A DNA stretch of 64,000 nucleotides from Heliomarina sp018223035 (lineage in GTDB: Bacteria; Pseudomonadota; Alphaproteobacteria; Rhodobacterales; Rhodobacteraceae): the NCBI GenBank assembly GCA_018223035.1, contig JAAEZD010000016.1:44870-108869 (forward strand), written 5' to 3'. Shown here piece by piece: positions 43,311 through 51,876 of this stretch (positions are counted from its first letter, which is position 1; each line of letters begins with the position of its first letter). Under the pieces are notes generated by a model. That model worked only from the letters and a program-made list of their open reading frames with translations, had not been told where the DNA came from and ran no database searches. A program made the translations under genes and the position numbers.

Positions 43311-44702
43311 TTACGCGACCTCGATCCAGGTGTTCATGCCGGAAGCTGCATGTGCGAGCATGTGGCAATGAAACAGCCATTTGCCCGGGTTGTCGGCGAC
43401 AAAGGCGATTTCCAGCGGTTGGTTCGGCAGGCTCAGGATCGTGTCGCGCATCGGACCCAGGCTCCCATTGGTGCGGACCTGCCGGAAGTGCATGCCGTGA
43501 AGATGCATGGCATGGGCAAAAACCGTGTTGTTCATAAGTTTCAGACGGACGGTTTCGCCCCTGTCGAAGCGGGCGAAAGGCGTTTCTGTCATGCCGACCT
43601 GTCCTGCAAGCGCCCAGAACTGACCATTCTGCATCAGCTCGCGGCCGCCCATATCGCGCCCTTGGTAACTTGCCGATGTAAGACCGCGCATGGCACCGCC
43701 CTCCATCGTCATCTCGAGCCGTTGTGCCGTATCGAGGCCGGGGACCTCCATGAGTGGGTTCGGGGGCAAGGCTACGGGGGCTGCGCGCGTATGGGCTGCG
43801 CCCGTTCCGGTGACGGGCATGCGGACGAGCACCTGCCAGCTGTCGTCATTTGCAAGGTGCAGCAGGCCAGCTTCTTCCCCTGTATCTGCGATGACATCCA
43901 CGATCAAGTCCACGCGCTGGGCGGGGGCGAGGGTGATGGCGCTGTCCACGGGTTCCGGTTTCTTCAGCGGCATGCCATCGAGCGCGACGGTCCAGCCTTT
44001 CAGCCCATGCAGCCGGAGATCGAAGATGCGCGCGTTGGCGGCGTTGATCAGGCGCAGGCGCAGCCTTTCATGTCGCCTGACGGGCAGGACCGGATCGAAC
44101 GTCCCATTGGCACCGAGGAGGTTGCCGATGCGTCCTGCGTGGCTCAGCATCATCGGGTGATTGAAGGGTTCGGCAAATTGTGCGGTTTCGGGATTCAGCA
44201 ACCAGTCGTCAAAGAGGATGACTTCGTCGCGGTCCACATCGGGCGGCTCCTGTTCCTCGACGATCAGCGGACCGGCAAGGCCGCGTGCGACCTGCTCCAT
44301 CGAGTTGGTATGCGCGTGATACCAGTAGGTGCCCGCATCCGGCGTGGTGAAGTCGTAATCGAAGATTTCGCCCGACGGCACCGCATCCTGCGTCAGCCCG
44401 GCGACACCATCCATCGCGTTGTCGATACGGATGCCGTGCCAGTGGATCGAAGTCGGGACTGGCAGTTCATTCACCAGCCGCCGCGTCAGTCGGCCCCCTT
44501 GGGCGACGCGCAGGGTTGAGCCGGGGATCTTGCCATCGTAGCTCCACACATCCGTCATTGTGTATTGGGGCGGTGCGATCTGTGCTTTGGCCGTCCGCGC
44601 GGTCAAAGGGATGAGGGAGGATGCGCTTGCGGGCAGGGCAAGCGCAGCCGAGGCGCCAGCGATTGCGGTGCAAAATCCGCGCCTTGTCAGGTTCGCCGTC
44701 AT
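43311..44702 (-). CDS. Multicopper oxidase with Tat signal
   Basis: A 463-aa three-domain cupredoxin enzyme. The Tat leader is LTRRGFCTAIAGASA. Copper ligands are in SIHWHGIRI, YWYHAHTNS, HAMHLHGMHF and WLFHCHMLAHAASGM, which hold the type 1, 2 and 3 sites. The protein is secreted folded to the periplasm and oxidises Cu(I), Fe(II) or a phenolic substrate. Only modest Met-rich content argues against a strict cuprous oxidase. ATG 44702 directly precedes the RR motif; an upstream in-frame ATG at 44747 is less likely. Confidence 0.92.
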   Translation of the reverse strand: MTANLTRRGFCTAIAGASAALALPASASSLIPLTARTAKAQIAPPQYTMTDVWSYDGKIPGSTLRVAQGGRLTRRLVNELPVPTSIHWHGIRIDNAMDGVAGLTQDAVPSGEIFDYDFTTPDAGTYWYHAHTNSMEQVARGLAGPLIVEEQEPPDVDRDEVILFDDWLLNPETAQFAEPFNHPMMLSHAGRIGNLLGANGTFDPVLPVRRHERLRLRLINAANARIFDLRLHGLKGWTVALDGMPLKKPEPVDSAITLAPAQRVDLIVDVIADTGEEAGLLHLANDDSWQVLVRMPVTGTGAAHTRAAPVALPPNPLMEVPGLDTAQRLEMTMEGGAMRGLTSASYQGRDMGGRELMQNGQFWALAGQVGMTETPFARFDRGETVRLKLMNNTVFAHAMHLHGMHFRQVRTNGSLGPMRDTILSLPNQPLEIAFVADNPGKWLFHCHMLAHAASGMNTWIEVA

Positions 44703-44932
44703 CGCTGTTTTTCCCGTTACCAAGATGCCGTTTTTACATGGCGGCAATGTTAGACTCCGCTACGGGCTAAGTCAGGTCATTGGATGACAGTATGCGGGTG
44801 ATATTCCGATAATGTGATCGAAGCGGTTCGGTCCGAGTTCCGGGTGCTTGGCGGGAGTTGCAGTCAGACGGAAGCAGATCAGGCGGTCTAGACGACTCCC
44901 GGATCAGACTTTAGCGCGGATTGATTGTTGAA

Positions 44933-44958
44933 ACCGCGCCGAGGTAAAGCGGCGCGGT
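44933..44958 (-). other. Stem-loop after the molybdenum hydroxylase operon
   Basis: ACCGCGCCG (44933-44941) pairs with CGGCGCGGT (44950-44958), eight-base loop, ten bases after the hydroxylase stop on the minus strand, followed by TTCAACAATC. A reasonable transcript end although the T-run is poor. Confidence 0.6.
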
Positions 44959-44968
44959 CCGGCGTGCT

Positions 44969-47269
44969 TTATGCGTCCACGCCCATGGGGAGATGGCGGC
45001 GCCGTTCTCCGGTCGCGGCGAAAAGCCCGTTGGCGATGGCGGGGGACACCGGTGGGACTCCGGGTTCGCCCACGCCGGTTGCATGGACCGAGAAGGGATG
45101 CGGTACGATATGGGTGACCACCGTGGGGTAGTTGTCCGAGCGCACCACGTCGTAGTCGTAATAGTTAGACTGTTGAACCGCACCGTCCTCGAAGGTGATC
45201 CCCGAATGCAGGGCCACCGTCATACCCATAACGGCCGCACCCTGTATCTGGCTTTCGATACGTTCGGGGTTTGCAGCAAAGCCGCAGTCGATGGCCATGT
45301 GCATTTCGGGCACGGTGATCCGGCCATCCGCTACCTTTACCCGTGCCGCGCAGGCGACATAGGACACAAAGCTGCGGTGTACGGCGAGCCCTATACCTTC
45401 GCCTTCGGGCAAGTCCCCGCCGTAGCCGATACCATCAGCGGCCATATTGAGGACATTTGCCAGCCGGCCCGTTTCGATGGGGAACTCGGCCATCGGTTCA
45501 CCGTAGTTCCAGAAGTTGTCAGGCAGCCCGGCTGCTGCCGGATCGAGGGACCGCGGCGAACCGATGAGATCCAGCCACATCTCCCTTTGATCTTTGCCAA
45601 GCTCTTGCGCCAACTCGCCGACGCAGGAGCCTATGGCCCATGCATGCGGTATGTTGGACACCGCGCGGAACCAGCCGATCCGGGTATGCGCGAGCGCCTT
45701 GCCGTGCTCGCACCGGATATTGGGCAGATCGAAGGGCAGGTCGGTCATCCCCATGGCAAGTTCAAGGGGCAGCATGTTGCCTTCGTCGGGGGCGAACGTG
45801 GACAGGATCGAGGGCGCGACGGAGCGATGCCGCCAGCCGGTGACCTTGCCCGCCTCATCCATCGCGACGTCGATCCGTTCTGCCGAGGTGGTGTGATAGA
45901 AGGAATGTTTTACGTCGTCCTCGCGTGTCCATTGCACCCGCACCGGAGCACCCAGCTCTTTGGAGAGAAGCGCCGCCTCGGTGACGAAATCGGCCTTGGA
46001 TTTGCGCCCGAAACCGCCGCCAAGAAGCGTGACATGCACGGTGACCTGTTCCGGATCGAGCCCAAGCGCTTTTGCCGTGTCTGTGCGGGTTGTGTAGGGG
46101 CTTTGGACCGGAGCCCAGATTTCGAGCTTGCCGTCCGCGTAGCTGGCAATGGCGGCGGGTGGCTCCATCGGGATATGCGCCATATGGTCCTGCGTGTAGG
46201 TCCCGGTAAAAGTCTTGGCGGCACTGGCGAAGGCGGCGTCGATATCGCCCTGATCGCGCGCAATAGTGCCCGGGTTTTCCGACTGGGCGATCAAATCAGC
46301 CATGTAGTTTTCGGAGTTGTAGTCCCCGTGCGGCCCGGCCTCCCATTCGATCTTTAGCATGTCGCGTCCCTGCAGCGCGGCCCAGGTATTGTTGGCCACA
46401 ACGGCGATCCCGCCGAGCGGTGCAAAGAGGGGCGGCATGGAGACGTAGGGAATTTCATGCACGCTTTCGACGCCGGAAACGGCCAGCGCTTCGCCGGCGT
46501 CATAGGACGCGGCCTTGCCTCCGACGACTGGTGGGCGGGCAATCACGGCGAATTTCATGCCCGGGAGGGTGACATCGGCGCCATAGACTGCTTCGCCCGT
46601 GGTGATGTCGTGGATATCGGTGATCTGGATTTCGCCCTTGCCGATATAGCGGAACTGGTCCTCGGTTTTATAGGCGATCTCTTCATGGGCCGGGACCGGC
46701 TGTGCCATCGCCGCTGCCGCCAGGTCGCCAAAGCCCATGGTCTGACCGGCAGGGCCTTTGACCTCGTGCATTTCCACGGTGATCTGCGATGGATCTGCGC
46801 CCCATTCCTCGGCCGCGGCGCGGGCCAGCATTGTGCGCACGGCACCACCGATCTTGCGCGCCATCTGGATATGGTGACGCATGGAGCGCGAGCCATCGGT
46901 GTCCTGATTGCCGTATTTCGGTTCGTCGCCGGGGGCCTGCACAATTTTCACGCGAGACCAATCGGCCTCCATTTCATCCGCCATCACCATCGGGATGGAG
47001 GTGCGGCTACCAGTGCCCATTTCCGAGCGATGAGCGACCAAAGTCACCGTGCCGTCGGCGTCGATAGATACGAAGATCAGGGGATCGTCGACGATACCGT
47101 GCGGCATGTCGGTGCCTCCAACGGCGTAGGTGTCGAAGGCGCGGGCCGGAACGGCATAGGCGGCCAGCGCAAACGCACCGGAAGTGCCAAGAAATCCCCG
47201 GCGGGTGACTTTTTCGAATTTTACCCGCGTAGTGGCGGTTTCGATCAGCGGTTCAAGATACTTGAGCAT
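44969..47269 (-). CDS. Molybdenum hydroxylase large subunit, IorB/periplasmic aldehyde oxidoreductase type
   Basis: A 766-aa xanthine-oxidase-family subunit that binds the molybdopterin cofactor. A Tat motif lies inside the N terminus (VTRRGFLGTSGAFALAA near residue 23), so the complex is exported folded. Cofactor segments include GGGFGRKSKADFV and the catalytic Glu in GVGEPGVPPV near the C terminus. Architecture matches isoquinoline 1-oxidoreductase beta and bacterial aldehyde dehydrogenases. The partner [2Fe-2S] subunit is directly upstream. No cytochrome c subunit follows in this operon. Confidence 0.93.
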   Translation of the reverse strand: MLKYLEPLIETATTRVKFEKVTRRGFLGTSGAFALAAYAVPARAFDTYAVGGTDMPHGIVDDPLIFVSIDADGTVTLVAHRSEMGTGSRTSIPMVMADEMEADWSRVKIVQAPGDEPKYGNQDTDGSRSMRHHIQMARKIGGAVRTMLARAAAEEWGADPSQITVEMHEVKGPAGQTMGFGDLAAAAMAQPVPAHEEIAYKTEDQFRYIGKGEIQITDIHDITTGEAVYGADVTLPGMKFAVIARPPVVGGKAASYDAGEALAVSGVESVHEIPYVSMPPLFAPLGGIAVVANNTWAALQGRDMLKIEWEAGPHGDYNSENYMADLIAQSENPGTIARDQGDIDAAFASAAKTFTGTYTQDHMAHIPMEPPAAIASYADGKLEIWAPVQSPYTTRTDTAKALGLDPEQVTVHVTLLGGGFGRKSKADFVTEAALLSKELGAPVRVQWTREDDVKHSFYHTTSAERIDVAMDEAGKVTGWRHRSVAPSILSTFAPDEGNMLPLELAMGMTDLPFDLPNIRCEHGKALAHTRIGWFRAVSNIPHAWAIGSCVGELAQELGKDQREMWLDLIGSPRSLDPAAAGLPDNFWNYGEPMAEFPIETGRLANVLNMAADGIGYGGDLPEGEGIGLAVHRSFVSYVACAARVKVADGRITVPEMHMAIDCGFAANPERIESQIQGAAVMGMTVALHSGITFEDGAVQQSNYYDYDVVRSDNYPTVVTHIVPHPFSVHATGVGEPGVPPVSPAIANGLFAATGERRRHLPMGVDA

Positions 47270-47272
47270 GAC

Positions 47273-47725
47273 TCAGATCCCCGTGCTGGCGTGGCGGACG
47301 GCATCGACGATGCGCTGATAACAACCACACCGGCAGACGTTTCCGGCCATGGCTTCCAGGATTTGGTCATCCGTGGGCTTTGGCGTTTCGTTCAGAAAGG
47401 CCGCCGCCTGCATGATCTGGCCGGGCTGGCAAAAGCCGCATTGCGGGACGTTGAGATCGCGCCAAGCGACCTGAACCGGGTGATTGCCTGCGGGGTCCAG
47501 CCCCTCGATCGTTGTCACCGCCTTGCCCTCGACGCTGCCGAGGCTGGTCTGGCAGGCCCTCACGGCTTCGCCTTCGACATGTACGGTGCAGGCTCCGCAA
47601 AGCCCCGCGCCGCAGCCGTATTTGGTGCCGGTGAGCCCCGCCGCGTCCCGGATGGCCCAGAGAAGCGGCATTGTCGGGTCTACGTCAAAGTCCCGCTCCG
47701 CGCCGTTCAGAGTTATCTTGGTCAT
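47273..47725 (-). CDS. [2Fe-2S] subunit of the molybdenum hydroxylase, IorA type
   Basis: A 150-aa protein with a plant-type [2Fe-2S] site (YGCGAGLCGACTVHVEG, then RAC) and an alpha-helical [2Fe-2S] site (QCGFCQPGQIMQ and CRCGCYQRI). It carries electrons from the molybdenum centre. ATG 47725 has GGGAGGA nine bases upstream. Its stop lies three bases before the large-subunit ATG. It lacks its own leader, so it probably rides with the Tat-targeted large subunit. Confidence 0.94.
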   Translation of the reverse strand: MTKITLNGAERDFDVDPTMPLLWAIRDAAGLTGTKYGCGAGLCGACTVHVEGEAVRACQTSLGSVEGKAVTTIEGLDPAGNHPVQVAWRDLNVPQCGFCQPGQIMQAAAFLNETPKPTDDQILEAMAGNVCRCGCYQRIVDAVRHASTGI

Positions 47726-48025
47726 GTCTTCCTCCCGAAAATGCAAACCGTGGCGGTCAAAGCGAAATCGGCACTTTTGAATTCAGGGACACGCTCTTAT
47801 CAGAATCGCCGCCAGGTTGTGCGATCGTAGCACAAAATGCCTTCAGGCTCAGCATTGTATGAGCCTGTGGCAATCTCAGGTTGTCTAGGGGCAGGGCCTT
47901 GGGGAACTGGAAGGTCTGTTGCGAACAAGGAGTGCAAACCCAAGGAAATTTTCATCCTTGGACGTTGCCTTGGCTTTCTCGGGGACGCGTGTCGGGTTAT
48001 GCGTCGTTCCGCTCCGACGGAGTCT
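47726..48025. promoter_or_regulatory. 300-bp spacer upstream of the molybdenum hydroxylase operon, with dyads
   Basis: No gene is supported here. A perfect 8-bp dyad CAGGCTCA-N8-TGAGCCTG lies at 47844-47867, about 120 bases upstream of the small-subunit start, and could be an operator. A second dyad, CCAAGGA-N8-TCCTTGG, lies at 47940-47961, nearer the end of the PhzF gene, and may belong to that transcript's 3' end. Confidence 0.5.
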
Positions 48026-48877
48026 TTATCGCTCCATGGCTCTTGTTGATCCTGACACCCTGATGCCTTCCCCAGCCACATCGCTGATTTCAGCATGAAG
48101 CAGGGATCGTGACCCCATGTCCTCGCCCTGTACGATGTCGATGGCGCCGCCATGCGGCCAGCCGATGTCACGGAGATATCCCGAGAGGGCAGCGGCTGCC
48201 GCCCCTGTTGCCGGATCTTCGAGTACCCCGCCAACGGCAAAGGCGTTGCGGCTGTGAAATTTCCGCTTTGTCTCGATCCAGACGAGGTCGATTGTCGTCA
48301 GACCGTGCTGGCGCATCAGGCGCGCACCTTCCGCCAGATCATAGTCCATCCGGGCAAGCGCGGCCCTGTCACGAAGCGCGAGGATTAGATGGTCGTTCCC
48401 GGCATGAGCAAGCCCGGGCGGCAGGGCGGGATCGAGATCGGAGGGCCGGTAGCCGAAGAGCTTAAGTGCAGCATCGACAAGGTCGGGATCTGCGGCGGCA
48501 CTGCGGGTCGGCGGCGAGGTCAGGGTGGCCTGAACGGCGTTGCCGTCGCGATGGGCTTCGACGGTGATGTTTCCGGAATTGAGGTGCAGTGAGAAGGTTC
48601 CCTCTTTGCCCTGTTCGGCAAGGACGCTGCCAAGCGCCACCGTGGCATGACCGCAGAAGGCGACCTCTTCCTCTGGTGAGAAATAGCGGACGCGCCAGCC
48701 ACCCGCGTCAGGTGCGGCAAAGACGGTTTCGGAGTATCCCACGTCAGCCGCGATTTTCTGCATCTCGGCCTTGGAGGGAAGAGTGTTGCCAACAACAACG
48801 CCCGCCGGGTTTCCGCCAGTGGCCCCATCGGAGAATGCCGCCAGCCGCTTGATCTCGGTTTCTGTTTTGGTGTCCAT
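48026..48877 (-). CDS. PhzF-family isomerase-like protein
   Basis: A 283-aa cytosolic protein of the diaminopimelate-epimerase fold. Motifs are the N-terminal GGNPAGVVV, catalytic Glu in GYSETVFA and the segments EVAFCGHATVALG and EDPATGAAAAALSGYL, which line the active site. Many PhzF relatives are not involved in phenazines; no phenazine genes are here. It is upstream of the molybdenum hydroxylase on the same strand, separated by 300 bases. Confidence 0.92.
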   Translation of the reverse strand: MDTKTETEIKRLAAFSDGATGGNPAGVVVGNTLPSKAEMQKIAADVGYSETVFAAPDAGGWRVRYFSPEEEVAFCGHATVALGSVLAEQGKEGTFSLHLNSGNITVEAHRDGNAVQATLTSPPTRSAAADPDLVDAALKLFGYRPSDLDPALPPGLAHAGNDHLILALRDRAALARMDYDLAEGARLMRQHGLTTIDLVWIETKRKFHSRNAFAVGGVLEDPATGAAAAALSGYLRDIGWPHGGAIDIVQGEDMGSRSLLHAEISDVAGEGIRVSGSTRAMER

Positions 48878-48947
48878 TGTCAGATCCTATCAGTAAATTT
48901 GATCTGCACGCGCCAAGGCGTGGCCATGTCTATGCGGAAGTGAGTTG

Positions 48948-48968
48948 ACCGGCAGGGGCGCTGCCGGT
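48948..48968 (-). other. Stem-loop after YHS-protein gene
   Basis: ACCGGCAG (48948-48955) and CTGCCGGT (48961-48968) with a five-base loop, 12 bases after the YHS stop on the minus strand. The sequence after it is CAACTCAC, without a T-run. Confidence 0.55.
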
Positions 48969-48979
48969 CTGTCGTTGCG

Positions 48980-49468
48980 TTACAAGCTGCCGACGGCGGC
49001 GTGATGAATGCTCGGCCAGATCTCTTCGGCCTTGCTGATCGTGCCTTCCGGATCTTCCTTGTATTTCGCAAACACCGCAGCATTCACGAACAGGTAAAGC
49101 TTGCCGTCGACAATATCGGCATAGCGCGGATCACCGTCAAGCTTCTTGCCGAGAGCGACGGCGAAGGCGCAGAACCCACCGTATTGGGGCAGGTATTTGC
49201 CCGGATCGACCTCGAACATCGCGGCGGTTGTTTCGGACGAGAAGTAATAGGCGACACCATCATGGACCACGGTCTGGGTCGCCGCGCCGCTTGCGACGGC
49301 GTTCAGTGTCGAGAGCGCAACGGGGTCGACGCCGCGCAGCGCCAGAGGCACGCCGTCAATCGTGAATCCGTTGGTGACGTTGTATTCATCCTCGGCCATT
49401 GCCGGCGTCGCGATGGCCCAGGCAACGCTCATTGCGAGGAACAGGTTGGTGAGAGGTTTGGAGTACAT
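48980..49468 (-). CDS. Exported YHS-domain protein
   Basis: A 162-aa protein with a signal peptide (cut near ATPAMAED). The YHS-like core is GVDPVALSTL, then HDGVAYYFSSETTAAMFEVDPGKYLPQYGGFCAFAV. YHS domains are thought to bind metals, often copper or iron, and often accompany redox enzymes. The single Cys and the Tyr/His cluster fit a metal site. It sits between the PhzF and isochorismatase-like genes, all on the minus strand. Confidence 0.87.
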   Translation of the reverse strand: MYSKPLTNLFLAMSVAWAIATPAMAEDEYNVTNGFTIDGVPLALRGVDPVALSTLNAVASGAATQTVVHDGVAYYFSSETTAAMFEVDPGKYLPQYGGFCAFAVALGKKLDGDPRYADIVDGKLYLFVNAAVFAKYKEDPEGTISKAEEIWPSIHHAAVGSL

Positions 49469-49571
49469 TGGTTTTTCCTTTGGTTGAGCCTGTGCGGGAA
49501 ACCCTTTCAGGCGATGGCTGGATGGTTCGCCGGAAGGTAGTCGTTCCGAAAATCCGGCGGTTTTGGCGGTG

Positions 49572-49620
49572 AAAAGGTCCGACCCCTTTTAGGTGAGTTG
49601 GGACGAGAAGGGGCCGGACC
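49572..49620 (-). terminator. Terminator after the isochorismatase-like gene
   Basis: On the minus strand GGTCCGGCCCCTTC pairs with AAAAGGGGTCGGACC (one mismatch) around about 16 bases, followed by TTTTC at 49571-49575. It separates the exported hydrolase from the YHS gene. Confidence 0.8.
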
Positions 49621-49707
49621 GTGAGGCGACCTGCCGGAATGGCGGGCGGCGGGCCGCATGCATAGGCGGCAGTCGGGCCCGGGAGCAGGGACCCCGTGCC
49701 ACCGGCA

Positions 49708-50559
49708 TTACATCGCGTAAGCTTCTTCGATCGCGCGCACGGTGTTTTCGGTGTTGTCCACGGCGCTGGCGATCATGCGGAAGTTGGTCAGCGATGCGGC
49801 GTAGCCGTCGTAGTGCGCGGTGATCGCTCCGGCGGTGGCATCGGTGACGACCATGACCTCGAAACCGGCTTCGATCAGCGCCCGCATATGGGATTCCGTG
49901 CAGAGATTTGACGACATGCCGCCAAGGATCACCTTGTCGATCCCCGCCTTGCGAAGCTGCAGAAGCAGGTCGTTGCTTTCCGGCCCATAGACCTTGTGGG
50001 GGCTGGTGACGACGGTTTCGCCATTGTTGATGTAGGGTTTGTACCGTTCCAGCCAGTCCGCGCCGGAGCCTTCGAAATCGGTCATGTCCAGCGCCGTCGG
50101 ACGGTCGAACATGCCCAGCTGGTGCATCACCGTCTCGAGCGTGCCCTCGAAGTGCCATTTGTGGTCATGTTCGTAGTAGTAATGAGGTGAGACGAACACC
50201 GGCATCCCGGCTTTCTCGGCAGCGGCAAACAGCGACTCGAGGTTCTCGACCGTTCCGTTGGCTGTGATGCTTTTGCCCACCACGCCCCAAGTCACACCAT
50301 CCGGCGAGAGAAAGTCGTTCTGCGGGTCTGTGATTACAAGCGCCGTATCACCGGCGGTGATGTCGAAACCGGGCATCGGCAGGCCGTCGTTGATCGGCGG
50401 CAGGGTGGCCGTTGCGGCGCGCACTTCGCCGTCCTGCGCCATGGCCGGGCCGGTGCCGAGCCCGACGACTGCGGCGCCTGCGGCAACCGTCAGTCCCGCG
50501 CCGAAACAGGCACCAACGACGGACAGGGCCAGTTTGATGTTTCGATTCTTCAACTCCAT
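49708..50559 (-). CDS. Exported isochorismatase-family cysteine hydrolase
   Basis: A 283-aa hydrolase. Catalytic triad: Asp in VITDPQNDF, Lys in VTSPHKVYGP and Cys in GGMSSNLCTESHMRA. The N terminus is a long signal peptide (basic LKNRNIK, hydrophobic stretch, cut near PAMAQDG), so it acts in the periplasm, which is unusual for this mostly cytosolic family. It may hydrolyse an amide or an isochorismate-like ester. It is divergent from the AraC regulator at 50794, with a 234-bp spacer. Confidence 0.9.
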   Translation of the reverse strand: MELKNRNIKLALSVVGACFGAGLTVAAGAAVVGLGTGPAMAQDGEVRAATATLPPINDGLPMPGFDITAGDTALVITDPQNDFLSPDGVTWGVVGKSITANGTVENLESLFAAAEKAGMPVFVSPHYYYEHDHKWHFEGTLETVMHQLGMFDRPTALDMTDFEGSGADWLERYKPYINNGETVVTSPHKVYGPESNDLLLQLRKAGIDKVILGGMSSNLCTESHMRALIEAGFEVMVVTDATAGAITAHYDGYAASLTNFRMIASAVDNTENTVRAIEEAYAM

Positions 50560-50793
50560 GATCTTCCTCCTTTTTCGCGCTTGTCGGCGCAGTTGTTTTC
50601 AAAGCCACCGGAGACCGGGCGTGACCGCCTTTGTGGTCGTTGTTCGCCTGACCCCGTATGCTTCGTGGATACGCTGGGGGCGGCGGGACGGTATTGACCC
50701 GAACTGCCAGAAACTTGACGTCGCGTGACAAAGCGGGACAGAATGCGCCGGTCTCGGCAGAGCCCGGGGGTGCTGGCTGTCGGAGGAAGGGGC

Positions 50794-51816
50794 GTGACGG
50801 AAATTTCAGCAATGTTCGTGCGCAAGCAGGTCAGCGAGGCGCGCAACATTTCGGACAAAGCCGCGCTATACGCTTTGGTCGGGCTGACCGAAGAGTCGGC
50901 GCGCGCGCCCGACGCCAAGATCACGACGGCTGACTACTTTACCCTGCTGGAAAAGATCGCAGAGAGCGAATGGCCCGATCCGGCATTCCACATGCGGGTC
51001 TGCGCCGCCATGCGATGTGAGGAATTCGGAGCTGTCGGACTTGCCATGAAATCGGCACCGACCCTGCGCCATGCCTTTGAGCGAATGCACCGGTATGCGC
51101 GGCTTTATAACAGTTCTTCGGCCTTTGCCGTTGAGGACAAGCGCAATGTCTATTGCTGGACGCATCGCAGGCCGCAGCCAGCGCGGCTTGGCAATTACCT
51201 CTCCAACGAGGCGGCCCTAGCTACCTTTCTGACGCTGTGCCGTGAGTCGAGCAGGCCGGACCTAAAACCGGTCCGACTTCAGTTCGCGCACCGGCGCGAG
51301 GGAAGCACCACGGCCCTGACTGATCATTTCGGCATAGAGCCGATCTTTGATCAGGAAATCGACGGGATGCAATTCGCGGTCGAAGACGTTGATCGTGCCA
51401 GCCCGATTGGCGATCTCGGTATCTGGAAGTTTTTCTCTGATCATCTGGAAAGCACGCTTCCACCGATGGAGACGGAGCCGGACAGGCTCGCGGCGCAGGT
51501 GATCGAAGAGGTCGCGGGACTGCTCAGCGGCGGCGTGCCGCAGCTTGCCGAGGTCGCGGGACGTCTGGGTCTAGGCACGCGCACTTTGCAGCGTCGTCTG
51601 TCCGACGGTGGCAAAAGCTATCAGGAACTTGTGGCCGAAGCGCGCAGGCGGCTGGCGCGCAAACTGCTGCGACGCTCGGAATACTCGCTTGCCGAAATCG
51701 CATTTCTGACCGGCTTTTCGGAGCAAAGCGCCTTTACCCGCGCCTTTAAGCGTGGCGAAGGCATTACCCCGCGCGCCTTTCGGCAGAGCACGCTATCGAC
51801 CGCCCATGCCGGGTGA
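50794..51816 (+). CDS. AraC-family transcriptional regulator
   Basis: A 340-aa regulator with an N-terminal effector domain of the arabinose-binding-like type (about 1-200) and two helix-turn-helix motifs at the C terminus (LAEVAGRLGLGTRTLQRRLS and LAEIAFLTGFSEQSAFTRAF). GTG 50794 is chosen because GGAGGAAGG lies seven bases before it; the frame is open to an ATG at 50725. It is divergent from the exported isochorismatase-like gene and convergent with the alcohol-dehydrogenase operon, so either may be a target. Confidence 0.9.
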   Translation: MTEISAMFVRKQVSEARNISDKAALYALVGLTEESARAPDAKITTADYFTLLEKIAESEWPDPAFHMRVCAAMRCEEFGAVGLAMKSAPTLRHAFERMHRYARLYNSSSAFAVEDKRNVYCWTHRRPQPARLGNYLSNEAALATFLTLCRESSRPDLKPVRLQFAHRREGSTTALTDHFGIEPIFDQEIDGMQFAVEDVDRASPIGDLGIWKFFSDHLESTLPPMETEPDRLAAQVIEEVAGLLSGGVPQLAEVAGRLGLGTRTLQRRLSDGGKSYQELVAEARRRLARKLLRRSEYSLAEIAFLTGFSEQSAFTRAFKRGEGITPRAFRQSTLSTAHAG

Positions 51817-51876
51817 ATGCGTTTTGCATCTCGTGGCTTGCGTTCTGCTTTCTGGATTTTGCCGGGTCGAATAGGC

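Noticed and set aside
44993..46357. Plus-strand 454-codon open frame opposite the molybdenum hydroxylase
   Set aside because: It is antisense to a well-supported gene, with no ribosome site or motif.
48026..48877. PhzF as evidence for a phenazine biosynthesis cluster
   Set aside because: No other phz gene is present; PhzF relatives are widespread without phenazines.
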